Shown: one piece after another, positions 42,585 to 52,274 of the stretch | Position numbering within the stretch: the first letter of the stretch is position 1 | Layout of the letters: each line of letters starts with the position of its first letter | Assembly (NCBI GenBank): GCA_027310565.1 | Contig: DAIDAP010000030.1 | Span: forward strand, 83,074 to 147,073 | From: Chloroflexota bacterium | GTDB taxonomy: Bacteria; Chloroflexota; Limnocylindria; P2-11E | Length of the DNA: 64,000 bases | Reading direction: 5' to 3' | Translations under genes and position numbers: made by a program | The notes under the pieces: model-generated | Database searches by the model: none | Seen by the model: only the letters and a program-made list of their open reading frames with translations | What the model was told of the DNA's origin: nothing

Positions 42585-43847
42585 CTACCGCGTGATCCGG
42601 TAGATGCCGCCCGCCGCCGCGTACTGCAGGATGTAGACGTTCCCCGCGCGGTCCTGCGCGAACGAAGCGACGGAGAAGCCCGTCGTGGCGACCTGGGCGA
42701 TCGCGACCGTGCGGCCGGCGGCGTAGCGCAGCCCCCACACGCGCCCCGAGCAGTAGTCCGCGAAGAAGTAGATCCCGTCGAGATCCGCCTGCGTGCCGCG
42801 GTACACGTATCCGCCGGTGACCGAGCAGCCCCCGGAGCGGCCGTACTCCGTGACCGGGAGCACCAGCCCGGTCCGGTCGCACTGCGAGGCGTTGTAGCAG
42901 CTGGACGCCTCCATGACGTTCCAGCCGTAGTTGCCGCCCTTCACGATGATGTCGATCTCCTCGTAGAGGTTCTGGCCGACGTCGGCGGCCCACAGCGTCG
43001 TGCCGTCGAACGAGAAGCGCCACGGGTTGCGCAGGCCGTACGCCCAGATCTCGCCGCGCCCGCCCCCCGCCGCGAACGGGTTGTCCCGGGGGACGGCGTA
43101 GCGCGTGCGGTCGCGCACGTCGATGCGCAGGATCTTGCCGAGCAGCACGTTCTTGTTCTGCCCGTTCCGCTGCGGATCGCCGCCGGACCCGCCGTCGCCC
43201 ATCGCGATGTAGAGGTACCCGTCCGGCCCGAACGCGAGCTGGCCGCCGTTGTGGTTCGCGTAGGGCTGCGCGATCTCGAGCACGACGACCTCGCTCGCCT
43301 TGCTCGCGACGAGACGGTCCGAGGTGAAGCTCGAGATCTGCGTGCGCAGCGGGCCGCCGCGGGTGTAGTCGAGGAAGAACACGCCGCTTTGGTCGAAGTC
43401 GGGCGCGAGCGCGATGCCGAGCAGCCCGGTCTCGCCGCCCGACGTCACGCGGTCGCGGATATCGAGGAACACGGTCGCGGAGGGGTCCCCCTCACGGAAC
43501 GTCATGACCCGGCCGGCCTGCTCGAGCACGTACCAGCGGCCGTCGGATGCCTGCACCGCGGCGGTCATGTTGGCGAAGGTGAGCGCGTCCATCGCGCGCT
43601 GCAGGCGGATGGCGGGGATCGTCGCCGGCGCCGGCGCGGCCGCGGTGGCCGCCGTCGGTGGCGCCGCGGTCGACGGTGCCGCGGTCGGGCTCGGCGTCGA
43701 TGAGAGCGCGGCCGTCGGCGACGCGGCCGCGGACGCGGAGGGCGTCGGAGACGGCGATGGCGATGGCGTGCCGGTGGTGGCCGCGGGAGGCGAGCAGGCC
43801 CACGCGAGCGCAAGGATCGCCGCGAGCGCGAGGCTGCTTGAGCGCAT
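42585..43847 (-). CDS. PQQ-dependent sugar dehydrogenase-like lipoprotein (GSDH family)
   Basis: 420 aa from ATG 43847, preferred over the track's GTG 43856 because a -10 TAGCGT ends 7 bases before it. Lipoprotein signal peptide ending in LALAWAC, a 60-residue Ser/Thr/Pro/Ala linker, then a six-bladed propeller of the glucose/sorbosone dehydrogenase family: [50 protein letters not shown]. Many family members are soluble aldose dehydrogenases; the true substrate is unknown. Divergent from guaA with a 56-base shared promoter region. Confidence 0.85.
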   Translation of the reverse strand: MRSSSLALAAILALAWACSPPAATTGTPSPSPSPTPSASAAASPTAALSSTPSPTAAPSTAAPPTAATAAAPAPATIPAIRLQRAMDALTFANMTAAVQASDGRWYVLEQAGRVMTFREGDPSATVFLDIRDRVTSGGETGLLGIALAPDFDQSGVFFLDYTRGGPLRTQISSFTSDRLVASKASEVVVLEIAQPYANHNGGQLAFGPDGYLYIAMGDGGSGGDPQRNGQNKNVLLGKILRIDVRDRTRYAVPRDNPFAAGGGRGEIWAYGLRNPWRFSFDGTTLWAADVGQNLYEEIDIIVKGGNYGWNVMEASSCYNASQCDRTGLVLPVTEYGRSGGCSVTGGYVYRGTQADLDGIYFFADYCSGRVWGLRYAAGRTVAIAQVATTGFSVASFAQDRAGNVYILQYAAAGGIYRITR

Positions 43848-43891
43848 GCGCGCCACGCTACCTGAACGAAAGCCGAGGTCGCGCGATACGC

Positions 43892-43897
43892 GATAAT
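43892..43897 (+). promoter_or_regulatory. -10 element of the purine operon
   Basis: GATAAT, one base from TATAAT, lies exactly 6 bases before the guaA GTG, implying a leaderless transcript for the head of the purine operon. No purine riboswitch-like sequence fits in the 44 bases between this gene and the divergent lipoprotein. Confidence 0.55.
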
Positions 43898-43903
43898 CGA
43901 CAG

Positions 43904-45487
43904 GTGAGCGCGCCGGACGCCCGCCTCCACCGGACGGAGGGGCAGTCCGCCCCGCGGCGCCGGGCCACCGTCGCCATCCTCGACTACGGCTCCCAGTACA
44001 CCCAGCTCATCGCGCGCCGCGTGCGCGAGTCGCGCGTGTACTGCGAGATCTTCCCGCACGACGTGACCGCCGACGAGCTCGCGGCGCGCGGCGTCGCCGG
44101 CGTGATCCTCTCCGGCGGGCCCTCGTCCGTGTACGAGCCGGGCGCGCCGCGGATCGATCCGCGCATCCTCGACGGCCGCATCCCGGTGCTGGGCGTCTGC
44201 TACGGGATGCAGCTCATGGCGGCGGTGCTGGGCGGCGAGGTCGCGCCCGAAGGCAAGCGCGAGTTCGGCCCGGCGGCGCTCGAGATCGACGATCCGTCGG
44301 GCCTCTTCGAGGGGCTCGGCGCGAGCGAGCGCGCGTGGATGAGCCACGGCGACACGGTGCGGCGCCTCCCGCCGGGATTCCACGGCATCGCGCGCACCGA
44401 GCGGCTGCCGTTCGCCGCGATGAGCGACGGGCGCGGCCGTTTCGGGGTGCAGTTCCACCCGGAGGTGATGCACACGCCGCGCGGCGCCGAGGTGCTGCGC
44501 AATTTCCTCTACCGCGTCTGCGGGTTCGAGGGCGACTGGACGCCGGCGGCGTTCGTCGAGGACGCGCTCGCCGAGCTCCGCCGGACGATCGGCGACCGCC
44601 ACGCGATCTGCGCGCTCTCCGGCGGGGTCGACTCGGCCGTCGCGGCGGCGCTCGTCGCGCGGGCGGTCGGCGACCGGCTCACCTGCGTGTTCATCGACCA
44701 CGGCCTGCTGCGCGCGGGCGAGGCCGAGGAGGTCGTCGCGACGTTCGGCTCGCGCCTGCGCCTCGTGCACGTCGAGGCCTCCGAGCGCTTCCTCGCGAGG
44801 CTCGCCGGTGTCAGCGACCCCGAGCGCAAGCGCGCGATCATCGGCGAGGAGTTCATCCGCTGCTTCGAGGAGCAGGCGCGCCGGATCGGGGCGGTCCAGC
44901 TCCTGGTGCAGGGGACGATCTACCCCGACGTCATCGAGTCGCGCAGCCGCGAGTCGAAGACCAGCGCGCGCATCAAGACGCACCACAACGTCGGCGGGCT
45001 CCCCGAGGTGATGGACCTCGAGGTCGTCGAGCCGCTGCGCCGCCTGTTCAAGGACGAGGTGCGCCGCGTCGGTGCCGAGCTGGGGATCCCCGAGGACATC
45101 CTGTGGCGGCACCCGTTCCCCGGCCCGGGGCTCGCGGTGCGCATCGTCGGGGAGGTCACGCGGGAGCGGCTCGACACGCTCAGGGCCGCGGACGCGATCT
45201 TCCTCGAGGAGCTGCGCGCCGCCGACCTCTACCGCGCCGTCGCGCAGGCCTTCGCCGTGCTCACGCCGGTGCGGAGCGTCGGCGTGATGGGCGACTACCG
45301 CACCTATGGCGCGCTCGTCGCGCTGCGGGCGGTGACGACGGAGGACTTCATGACCGCCGACTGGGCGCGCGTCCCGTACGACGTCCTGGCGCGCGTCTCG
45401 GCGCGCATCGTGAACGAGGTCCCCGCGGTGAACCGCGTCGTGTACGACGTCTCGAGCAAGCCGCCGGCGACGATCGAGTGGGAATGA
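43904..45487 (+). CDS. guaA: GMP synthase (glutamine-hydrolysing)
   Basis: 527 aa from GTG 43904 (the longer track start is a shadow). Class I glutamine amidotransferase domain with catalytic Cys in GVCYGMQLM (about residue 101) and the H-P-E triad residues in [12 protein letters not shown]-pyrophosphatase domain with P-loop LSGGVDSAV (about 240) and the C-terminal dimerisation domain ending PPATIEWE. Converts XMP to GMP. First gene of the purine operon; stop overlaps purD start (ATGA). About 20 residues of basic N-terminal extension precede the core. Confidence 0.96.
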   Translation: MSAPDARLHRTEGQSAPRRRATVAILDYGSQYTQLIARRVRESRVYCEIFPHDVTADELAARGVAGVILSGGPSSVYEPGAPRIDPRILDGRIPVLGVCYGMQLMAAVLGGEVAPEGKREFGPAALEIDDPSGLFEGLGASERAWMSHGDTVRRLPPGFHGIARTERLPFAAMSDGRGRFGVQFHPEVMHTPRGAEVLRNFLYRVCGFEGDWTPAAFVEDALAELRRTIGDRHAICALSGGVDSAVAAALVARAVGDRLTCVFIDHGLLRAGEAEEVVATFGSRLRLVHVEASERFLARLAGVSDPERKRAIIGEEFIRCFEEQARRIGAVQLLVQGTIYPDVIESRSRESKTSARIKTHHNVGGLPEVMDLEVVEPLRRLFKDEVRRVGAELGIPEDILWRHPFPGPGLAVRIVGEVTRERLDTLRAADAIFLEELRAADLYRAVAQAFAVLTPVRSVGVMGDYRTYGALVALRAVTTEDFMTADWARVPYDVLARVSARIVNEVPAVNRVVYDVSSKPPATIEWE

Positions 45488-46854
45488 AGTCGGTCCGCGA
45501 CCTCTTCACCCAGGGCGAGAAGGTCCAGCGGATCATCCGCGAGCAGCGCGCGAACCGCAGCCCCGGACGCTCGCCCGGCGCGCCCGGGCTCAACTGCCTC
45601 GTGCTCGGCGGCGGCGGCCGCGAGTACGCGATCGCCTGGCGGCTCGCGCGGTGCGACAGCGTCGCGACGATCGACGTCGTCCCCGGCAACGGGGGGCTCA
45701 CGCTCTTCACGCGCACGCTGGGCTTCGACGTGCGGGACGCCACGCGGCTCGAGCAGCACCTCGCCGCGTCGCAGATCGACCTGGCCATCGTCGGGCCGGA
45801 CGACCTCGTCGCGGACGGCTTCGGCGACCGGCTGCGGCGCGCGAGCGTCGCGACCGTGGCGCCGTCGCGCGAGGCCGCGCGGATCGAATGGAGCAAGACG
45901 TTCGCGAAGGAGCTCATGCGCGAGGCCGGCGTGCCGACCGCGCGCTGGGAGGCGCTCCGCGACGCCGACGCCGCGCGCGCCGCGCTCGCGCGGTGGGACG
46001 CGCCGCTCGTGGTGAAGGCCGACGGCCTCGCCGCCGGCAAGGGTGTCGCCGTGTGCCGCACGCTCGACGAGGCGCGCGTCGCGCTCGGCACGCCGCCCTG
46101 GAGCTCGGGCGCGCTCGTGCTCGAGGAGCTGCTCGAGGGCGAGGAGGCCTCGCTCCAGGCGCTCGTCGACGGCGAGACCGTCGTCGCGCTGCCACCGGCG
46201 CGCGATCACAAGCGGGTCGGCGACGGCGACACGGGGCCGAACACCGGCGGGATGGGCGCGGCCTCGCCCACCGGCGTGCTCCCGGACGAGGACGCGCAGC
46301 GCGTCGCCGACGCCCTCATCGGGCCGGTCGCGCGGGCGCTCGCGGCGCGCGGGACGCCGTACCGCGGCGTGATCTTCGCCGGGCTCATGCGCACGAGAGA
46401 CCGCTTCACGGTGCTCGAGTACAACGCGCGGTTCGGCGATCCCGAGGCCGAGGTGACCCTGGCGCGTGTGGGCGGCGACTTCGCGAAGCTCATGCTGGCG
46501 CTCGGCGAGGGCCGCCTCGGCGAGTTCGTCCGCGAGCACCCGATGCGCTTCAGCCAGCGTGCGTTCGTGGACGTCGTCCTCTGTGCCGAGGGGTACCCCG
46601 CGACGCCGAAGACCGGCGCGCCGATCACCGGCCTGGATGGCCTGCCCGAGGGCGTGTACGCGTTCCACGGGGCGACGCGCGGGACGCCCGCGGGTGGATT
46701 CGTCACCGCGGGTGGGCGTGTCCTGCACATCGTGGCGGGCGGCGCGACCGTCGCCGAGGCGCGCGATCGCGCGTACGCCGGCGCGGAGCGCGTCAGCTTC
46801 GAGGGCAAGTTCTATCGTTCGGACATCGCGCGGGGTGAGGTGGTCGCGGCATGA
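45484..46854 (+). CDS. purD: Phosphoribosylamine-glycine ligase
   Basis: 456 aa. ATP-grasp enzyme: N domain with [13 protein letters not shown] (the usual GREHA His is Tyr here), ATP-grasp core [13 protein letters not shown], and the late R-F-G-D-P-E-A signature of GAR synthetase. About 36 residues ([13 protein letters not shown]...) precede the normal start of the family; the ATG overlaps the guaA stop and no better start is seen nearer the core, so the extension seems real. Second committed step of purine synthesis. Confidence 0.94.
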   Translation: MKSVRDLFTQGEKVQRIIREQRANRSPGRSPGAPGLNCLVLGGGGREYAIAWRLARCDSVATIDVVPGNGGLTLFTRTLGFDVRDATRLEQHLAASQIDLAIVGPDDLVADGFGDRLRRASVATVAPSREAARIEWSKTFAKELMREAGVPTARWEALRDADAARAALARWDAPLVVKADGLAAGKGVAVCRTLDEARVALGTPPWSSGALVLEELLEGEEASLQALVDGETVVALPPARDHKRVGDGDTGPNTGGMGAASPTGVLPDEDAQRVADALIGPVARALAARGTPYRGVIFAGLMRTRDRFTVLEYNARFGDPEAEVTLARVGGDFAKLMLALGEGRLGEFVREHPMRFSQRAFVDVVLCAEGYPATPKTGAPITGLDGLPEGVYAFHGATRGTPAGGFVTAGGRVLHIVAGGATVAEARDRAYAGAERVSFEGKFYRSDIARGEVVAA

Positions 46855-47330
46855 CACTGCGGGTGGGGATCGTGATGGGCAGCCGCTCGGACGAGCCGGT
46901 GATGAGGAGCGCCGAGGAGACGCTCCGTGGCCTCGGCGTCGAGGTCGAGACGCGCGTCCTCTCGGCGCATCGCACGCCCGACGCGCTCCGCGACTGGGTC
47001 GAAGACGCCGAGCGGCGAGGTGCGCGCGTGTTCGTGGCGGGCGCGGGCGCGGCGGCGCACCTGCCCGGCGTCGTCGCGTCGCTCACGACGAGGCCGGTGA
47101 TCGGCGTGCCGCTCGTGGCGCCCAACGCGATCGCGAACGGCCTCGACGCGCTGCTCTCGATCGTGCAGATGCCGCGGGGCGTGCCGGTCGCGACCGTGGC
47201 GGTCGGGGACGCCGGCGCGGCGAACGCCGGGATCCTCGCGGCGGAGATCCTCGCGACCGGCGACGACGCGCTCGCGGGCCGCGTGCGCATGCTGCGCGAG
47301 GGCATGGCGGCGAAGGTGCTGGCGGGCTGA
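46851..47330 (+). CDS. purE: N5-carboxyaminoimidazole ribonucleotide mutase
   Basis: 159 aa. Class I PurE: VGIVMGSRSDEPVM near the N terminus, catalytic-loop S-A-H-R-T-P and AGAAAHLPGVVA are intact. Moves the carboxyl group of N5-CAIR to CAIR; the partner purK is not in this window and may lie elsewhere. ATG overlaps the purD stop by 4 bases, and its TGA shares one base with the purB ATG. Confidence 0.95.
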   Translation: MTLRVGIVMGSRSDEPVMRSAEETLRGLGVEVETRVLSAHRTPDALRDWVEDAERRGARVFVAGAGAAAHLPGVVASLTTRPVIGVPLVAPNAIANGLDALLSIVQMPRGVPVATVAVGDAGAANAGILAAEILATGDDALAGRVRMLREGMAAKVLAG

Positions 47331-48733
47331 TGGAAGGGCGTTTCGACGCGATCTCGCCGCTCGACTACCGCTTCGTCGGCGGCGACGCGAGCCTCCAGCG
47401 GACGCTCGGTCCGTACCTCTCCGCGGCGGCGGTCATCCGCTACCAGGCGCGCGTCGAGGGCGCGCTCGCCCTCGCGATGGCGGACACGAAGATCATCGAC
47501 CGCGCCGTGGCGGACGAGATCGCGCGGGCCGCGGATCAGGTCACGCCGCAGGAGGTCGCCGACGAGGAGACGCGCACGCGCCACGACGTGCGCGCGCTCG
47601 TGAACGTCATCCGCGCCCATGTCTCCGAGGAGGCGCGCCGCTACGTACACCTCGGCGCGACCTCGTACGACATCGTCGACACGGCGAACGCGCTGCGCTA
47701 CCGCGAGTGCGTCGACCGCGTGATCGTGCCCGCGCTCGCGCGTCTGGTCGCGCGCTGCATCGCCATCGCCGAGGCCGAGGCCGAGGTGCCGCAGATCGGT
47801 CGCACGCACGGACGCCACGCCGAGCCGGTGACGTTCGGCTTCGCCGTCGCCTCGTACGTCTCGCGACTCGGGGACCGCACCCAGGCGCTCGCGGCGGTCG
47901 CGCGCCGCCTGCCGGGGAAGCTGTCCGGCGCGGTCGGCGCGTACAACGCGCTCGGGCTCCTCACCCCGACGAGCCCGCGCGCGCTCGAGAAGCGCTTCCT
48001 GCGCTCGCTCGGCCTCGATCCGCGTCCGATCTCCTCGCAGATCGTTGAGCCCGAGCCGTGGACCGACCTCGCGCACGCCTGCGCGACCGCGCTCGGCGTG
48101 ATGGCGAACATGGCCGACGACATGCGGCACCTGGGGCGGACCGAGATCGGGGAAGTGGCCGAGTCGTTCGCCGCCGGGCAGGTCGGCTCGTCGACGATGC
48201 CGCACAAACGCAACCCGGTGTCGTTCGAGAACGTGAAGTCCATCTGGAAGGTGATGGCCCCGCGCGTGCTCACGACGTACATGGACCAGATCAGCGAGCA
48301 CCAGCGCGACCTCACGAACTCCGCGTCGCAGCGCTTCCTCGGCGAGCTCCTCGCGGCGACGGCGTACGCGGCCGGCCGCCTCGCCGCCTCGCTCGACGGC
48401 ATGCGCGTCGACCACGACCGCCTGAAGGCCAACCTCGCGATGTCCCGCGGGTCGATCGTCGCCGAGCCGCTCTACGTGCTGCTGGCGAAGTACGGACACA
48501 CCGACGCGCACGAGGCCGTGCGCAGGGTCACGCTCGAGGCCGAGCGCACCGGCCGCACGGTCCTCGAGATCGCCGCCCAGGACGAGGACCTGCGCGGCTA
48601 TCTCAAGAAGCTCACGCCCGCGGAGCGCCGGATCTGCGAGCGGCCCGAGGAGTACATCGGCATCGCGCCCGAGGTGACGCGCTCGGTCACGGCGCTCTGG
48701 CGTGAGCGGCTGAAAGGAGTCCTTCCGGAATGA
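47330..48733 (+). CDS. purB: Adenylosuccinate lyase
   Basis: 467 aa from ATG 47330. Fumarase/aspartase superfamily: [26 protein letters not shown] with the catalytic His, and the signature [10 protein letters not shown] with its mobile Ser loop. Catalyses both SAICAR to AICAR and adenylosuccinate to AMP steps. Cotranslated with purE (1-base overlap) and purC (ATGA overlap). Confidence 0.95.
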   Translation: MEGRFDAISPLDYRFVGGDASLQRTLGPYLSAAAVIRYQARVEGALALAMADTKIIDRAVADEIARAADQVTPQEVADEETRTRHDVRALVNVIRAHVSEEARRYVHLGATSYDIVDTANALRYRECVDRVIVPALARLVARCIAIAEAEAEVPQIGRTHGRHAEPVTFGFAVASYVSRLGDRTQALAAVARRLPGKLSGAVGAYNALGLLTPTSPRALEKRFLRSLGLDPRPISSQIVEPEPWTDLAHACATALGVMANMADDMRHLGRTEIGEVAESFAAGQVGSSTMPHKRNPVSFENVKSIWKVMAPRVLTTYMDQISEHQRDLTNSASQRFLGELLAATAYAAGRLAASLDGMRVDHDRLKANLAMSRGSIVAEPLYVLLAKYGHTDAHEAVRRVTLEAERTGRTVLEIAAQDEDLRGYLKKLTPAERRICERPEEYIGIAPEVTRSVTALWRERLKGVLPE

Positions 48734-49620
48734 CGGTGATGACGCAGACCGAGGTTCCCGGCGCACGGCTGTGGCGGCGCGGCAAGGTGCGCGATGTCTA
48801 CGAGGCCGGCGGCGACCGGCTCGTCATCGTCGCGAGCGACCGCCTCTCCGCGTTCGACGTCGTGCTGCCCACGCCCATCCCGGACAAGGGGCGCGTCCTC
48901 ACGCAGCTCTCGAGCTTCTGGTTCGAGCGCCTCGCCGGCATCGTGCCCAACCACATCGTCTCGACCAAGCTGCGGGAGTTCCCGCCGGTGTTCCGCGAGG
49001 TCAGGGAGCTCGCCGGCCGTGCGGTGCTGGTGAAGCACTGCGAGCGCATCGACGTGGAGTGCGTCGCGCGCGGCTACCTCGCGGGGTCCGCGTGGTCCGA
49101 GTACCAGAAGCTCGGGACGGTCGCCGAGGAGCGCCTGCCGCGCGGCCTGCTCCAGTCGGAAGCCCTGCCCGAGCCGATCTTCACGCCGGCGACGAAAGCC
49201 GTCACCGGACACGACGAGAACATCTCGCGGGCGCAGCTCGCCGCGCTCGTGGGCAGCGAGCTCGCGCGCGAGCTCGAGCGCGTCACGCTCGCGCTGTACC
49301 GCGCGGCGCACGCCTACGCGCTCGGGCGCGGCCTCATCCTCGCGGACACGAAGTTCGAGTTCGGCTTCTCCGACGGCAGGCTCACGCTCATCGACGAGGC
49401 GCTCACGCCGGACTCGTCGCGCTACTGGGACGCCGCGAGGTATCGCGCCGGCACGACGCCGCCCTCGTTCGACAAGCAGTACGTCCGCGACTTCCTGGTG
49501 AAGAGCGGCTGGAACAGGGAGCCGCCCGCGCCCGAGCTGCCGGCCGACGTCGTCGAGGGCACGACCCAGCGCTACCGCGAGTGCTACAAGCGCATCGTCG
49601 GCGAGGAGCTTCCGGCATGA
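48730..49620 (+). CDS. purC: SAICAR synthetase
   Basis: 296 aa, the longer (fungal-like) type of SAICAR synthetase. Starts with a GKVRDVYE motif, then [27 protein letters not shown], and later [22 protein letters not shown], the nucleotide/metal site. Adds aspartate to CAIR. Start ATG has AAAGGAG 10 bases upstream inside purB, so it also has its own ribosome binding site. Confidence 0.95.
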   Translation: MTVMTQTEVPGARLWRRGKVRDVYEAGGDRLVIVASDRLSAFDVVLPTPIPDKGRVLTQLSSFWFERLAGIVPNHIVSTKLREFPPVFREVRELAGRAVLVKHCERIDVECVARGYLAGSAWSEYQKLGTVAEERLPRGLLQSEALPEPIFTPATKAVTGHDENISRAQLAALVGSELARELERVTLALYRAAHAYALGRGLILADTKFEFGFSDGRLTLIDEALTPDSSRYWDAARYRAGTTPPSFDKQYVRDFLVKSGWNREPPAPELPADVVEGTTQRYRECYKRIVGEELPA

Positions 49621-49871
49621 GGTTCGTGGCGACCTTGCACGTGCGGCCGAAGTCCGAGGTGCGCGACCCGCAGGGCGAGGCCGTGCGCGCCGCGCTGCGC
49701 TCGCTCGGGCTGGACGTCGCCGACGTGCGCACGGGCAAGGAGATCGTCGTGACCTTCGACGCCGCCGACGACGTCGCCGCGCGCGAGGCGGTCGCGACGA
49801 TGGGGAGCGAGCTGCTGGCGAACCCGGTCGTCGAGGACTACACCTACGACCTGAAGGCGCCGGTGGCCTAG
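49617..49871 (+). CDS. purS: FGAM synthase subunit PurS
   Basis: 84 aa from ATG 49617 (overlaps the purC stop); the track start is a shadow. [15 protein letters not shown] and [12 protein letters not shown] are the PurS hallmarks. Forms the PurLSQ complex, linking glutaminase and synthetase subunits. Normally followed directly by purQ; here a toxin-antitoxin cassette intervenes. Confidence 0.93.
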   Translation: MRFVATLHVRPKSEVRDPQGEAVRAALRSLGLDVADVRTGKEIVVTFDAADDVAAREAVATMGSELLANPVVEDYTYDLKAPVA

Positions 49872-49880
49872 CACTACAAC

Positions 49881-49895
49881 GCATACAATGTATGC
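49881..49895. promoter_or_regulatory. Antitoxin operator/promoter palindrome
   Basis: GCATAC-AAT-GTATGC is a perfect 6-bp inverted repeat ending at the base before the antitoxin ATG. Its centre forms the -10 element TACAAT, 6 bases from the ATG, so a repressor bound here would occlude the -10 and a leaderless start. Typical of autoregulated ribbon-helix-helix antitoxins. Confidence 0.7.
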
Positions 49896-50309
49896 ATGGG
49901 CTCGTCGCCGCTATCCGTTCGTCTCCCCGGGGACCTGCTGAAGCGCTTGGAGCGCCGGGCCAAGCGCAAGGGCCTGCCGAAGTCCGTACTGGTGGAGCGC
50001 TATCTGGATGAGGGCATGCGCATGGAGGAGCACCCGGGCATCGTCTTCCGCGAGGGTCCGGCCGGCCGGCGCGCCGCGCTGCGACGCGGGCCCGACGTCT
50101 GGGAGGTCATCGCGACGATCCGCGCGAACGGTGGCGCTGTGGCCGCGGCGGCCGAGGCCCTGGGCCTGCCCGAGAGCGAGATCCGCATCGCCCTCGCCTA
50201 CTACGGCGACCACTCCGAAGAGATCGATGAGTGGGTTCGTGAGAACGAGGAGGAGGCGGGCCGAGCTCAGGAAGCCTGGCTGAGGCAGCGAGCCATCGCC
50301 CGCGATTGA
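49896..50309 (+). CDS. Ribbon-helix-helix/DUF433 antitoxin
   Basis: 137 aa. N-terminal ribbon-helix-helix (LSVRLPGDLLKRLERRAKRKGLPKSVLVERYLDEGM) for operator binding; middle and C-terminal part with PDVWEVIATIRANGG, AAAEALGLPESEIRIALAYYGDHSEEID matches DUF433-type antitoxins. Overlaps the toxin gene by 4 bases (TTGA). Sits between purS and purQ, with its own promoter and palindromic operator, so the cassette is transcriptionally self-contained inside the purine operon. Confidence 0.8.
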   Translation: MGSSPLSVRLPGDLLKRLERRAKRKGLPKSVLVERYLDEGMRMEEHPGIVFREGPAGRRAALRRGPDVWEVIATIRANGGAVAAAAEALGLPESEIRIALAYYGDHSEEIDEWVRENEEEAGRAQEAWLRQRAIARD

Positions 50310-50665
50310 GGCTCCTCCTCGATGAGCAGCACGCCCCGGCGGTCGCGAGGCGTCTCCGGGAGCCCCGTTACGATGTCGTGGCCGTCGCCGAGCGCGAGGA
50401 CCTGCGCGGCCGCGCGGACGCCGATGTGTTCGCCGCCGCGAAGGCCGAGGGGCGGGTCCTCGTGACGGAGAACGTACGCGACTACGCGGGTCTGGTGAGG
50501 CGGGCCGCCGATCTCGGGGGATCGCACGCCGGCGTGATCTTCACCGCCGCGTCGCGATACCCGCGCGCGACGGACGCACGTGAGCGGCTCGTCGACGTGC
50601 TCGCGCGACTCCTCGACGAGCATCGGGACGACGACGCGCTGCCCGACGTCGTCCTCTGGCTCTGA
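50306..50665 (+). CDS. DUF5615 PIN-like toxin
   Basis: 119 aa, TTG start. Begins RLLLDEQHAPAVARRLRE, then D-V-V-A-V-A-E, D-A-D-V-F-A-A-A-K-A-E-G-R-V-L-V-T-E-N-V-R-D-Y: the PIN-like fold of DUF5615/Mut7-C toxins, with acidic residues at D6, E7, D39/D41 and the T-E-N-V-R-D segment. Known PIN toxins are ribonucleases. Paired with the upstream antitoxin; followed 28 bases later by purQ, which has its own -10 element. Confidence 0.78.
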   Translation: MRLLLDEQHAPAVARRLREPRYDVVAVAEREDLRGRADADVFAAAKAEGRVLVTENVRDYAGLVRRAADLGGSHAGVIFTAASRYPRATDARERLVDVLARLLDEHRDDDALPDVVLWL

Positions 50666-50693
50666 AGACGACGCGCCACCTAGACTGTTCAGA

Positions 50694-51413
50694 GTGAAGG
50701 TCGCTCTGCTCCGCTACCCGGGGACGTGGAGCGAGCGCGACTTCCAGCACGCGTTCTCGCTCGTGCCCGGCGTCGAGACGGAGATCGTCTGGCACGAGGA
50801 CGCGGGCGACCTGGCCCGCTTCGACGCCGCGATCGTCCCCGGCGGCTTCTCGTACGGCGACTACGTGCGTGCGGGCGCGATCGCGCGACTCTCGCCCGCG
50901 ACGAAGTCGCTGTGCCGCTTCGCCGAGGAGGGCAGACCGGTGCTCGGCTCGTGCAACGGGTTCCAGATCCTCTGCGAGGCGGGGCTCCTCCCCGGCGCGC
51001 TGCTGCGCAACGCCGGCCTCGAGTACCGCTGCGACTGGGTGCACGTGCGTGTCGAGAGCGACCGGACGCCCTGGACGCGGGGCCTCGGCGGCCAAGTGCT
51101 GCGCATGCCGATCGGCCACGGCGAGGGGCAGTGGGTCGCCGACGCGGAGACCGTCGCGATGGTCGAGGCGGAGGGCCGCGTCGTCTTCCGCTACACCGAC
51201 GAGCGCGGCGCCGCGACGCTCGAGGCGAACCCGAACGGCTCGGTCGCGAACATCGCGGGTGTACGGAGCGCGGCCGGGAACGTCGTGGGGCTCATGCCGC
51301 ACCCCGAGCGCTGCGTCGAGGCGCTCCTCGGCGGCACCGACGGGTATCGGGTCCTCGCCAATCTGCTCCCGGAACCGGTCGGCACGGGACCCGCGTTGTA
51401 TATGGAGAGGTAG
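50694..51413 (+). CDS. purQ: FGAM synthase glutaminase subunit PurQ
   Basis: 239 aa from GTG 50694 (the track start is inside the toxin gene). Class I amidotransferase: FSYGDYVRAGAIAR, nucleophile Cys in GSCNGFQILCEAG (about residue 85), and GLMPHPER with the His/Glu of the triad. Supplies ammonia to PurL. A -10 TAGACT ends 7 bases before the GTG, so after the toxin-antitoxin cassette the operon appears to have an internal leaderless promoter. Confidence 0.94.
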   Translation: MKVALLRYPGTWSERDFQHAFSLVPGVETEIVWHEDAGDLARFDAAIVPGGFSYGDYVRAGAIARLSPATKSLCRFAEEGRPVLGSCNGFQILCEAGLLPGALLRNAGLEYRCDWVHVRVESDRTPWTRGLGGQVLRMPIGHGEGQWVADAETVAMVEAEGRVVFRYTDERGAATLEANPNGSVANIAGVRSAAGNVVGLMPHPERCVEALLGGTDGYRVLANLLPEPVGTGPALYMER

Positions 51414-51422
51414 AGAAGAGAG

Positions 51423-52274
51423 ATGGACCTCTTCGAACGGCAGGCCCAGCTCCAGTCGCTCTTCCAGCGGAGCCCGGTCGACGCCGCCTACGCGCAGGGG
51501 ACGGCCGCCGGACGGCGGCTTGCCGGCGCCTACAGCGACCTCGACGTCGGGCTGCTGCTCCTCGAGAAGATCCGCCCGAGCGAGTTCTTCGACTACCAGG
51601 TGTACTTCGTGAGCGAGCTCAGCAAGGCGCTCGAGACGCAGGGCCTGGATGTGCTCATCCTGAACCAGGCCTCGCTCCTCCAGCGCGCGCAGGTCATCCG
51701 CTCGTGGAACGTGCTCTACCAGCGTGACGCCAGGCGCCGCGTGGAGTGGGAGACGCGTGCCGTGATGGAGTACCTCGAGTTCCAGAAGTACGACGACCTG
51801 CAGAGCAAGGCGCTCGCCGAGCGCACCAAGAGCGACCGCTTCGCGATCGACGGCGAGTACGTCCGCGCCCGGCTCGGACGCCTGCGCGAGTACACGCAGC
51901 TGCTGGCCGACCTCCGGCCGATCGAGCACGCGAAGTTCCGCTCCGACCCGAAGCTCTACGGGCTCGCCCAGTGGTACCTCCAGCAGGCGGTCGAGCTGCT
52001 GTTCGGCACGGGCGCCTATCTCGTGATGGCCCTGGCCCTCCCCAAGCCCGAGGCGTATCACGACATACTGGATGCCGTGGCGGGGCGAGGGATCATCGAG
52101 CGGCCGCTGGCGTACCGGCTGGAGCACCTCGCCAACCTGCGCAACCTGCTCGCGTACGACCGCGAGCAGACGGACATCGACGACGTCTACGGCCAGATCC
52201 AGACACGCGTCCCCGACCTGCGTGCCTTCGCCGACCAGGTCGAGCGGTTCGTGGGGGCAGGCGAGGACGCATGA
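51423..52274 (+). CDS. Fused MntA-HepT protein (nucleotidyltransferase + HEPN) with degenerate HEPN motif
   Basis: 283 aa. Residues 15-130: minimal nucleotidyltransferase of the MntA type (AQGTAAGRRLAGAYSDLDVGLLL; D-x-D present, G-S changed to G-T; then DVLILNQASLL and an LYQRDARRR strand). Residues 140-280: HepT/DUF86 HEPN domain (YLQQAVELLFGTGAYLV). The HEPN RNase motif R-x4-H-x-Y reads RNLLAYDR, so both His and Tyr are missing. In normal pairs MntA AMPylates HepT to silence it; here antitoxin and toxin are one chain and the toxin site is probably dead. Lies 9 bases after purQ and overlaps purL by 4 bases. Confidence 0.8.
   Translation: MDLFERQAQLQSLFQRSPVDAAYAQGTAAGRRLAGAYSDLDVGLLLLEKIRPSEFFDYQVYFVSELSKALETQGLDVLILNQASLLQRAQVIRSWNVLYQRDARRRVEWETRAVMEYLEFQKYDDLQSKALAERTKSDRFAIDGEYVRARLGRLREYTQLLADLRPIEHAKFRSDPKLYGLAQWYLQQAVELLFGTGAYLVMALALPKPEAYHDILDAVAGRGIIERPLAYRLEHLANLRNLLAYDREQTDIDDVYGQIQTRVPDLRAFADQVERFVGAGEDA

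Noticed and set aside
43857-43903. Purine riboswitch before guaA
   Set aside because: The 56-base divergent gap between the start codons is too short for an aptamer and is filled by two -10 elements; no conserved purine-aptamer sequence is visible.
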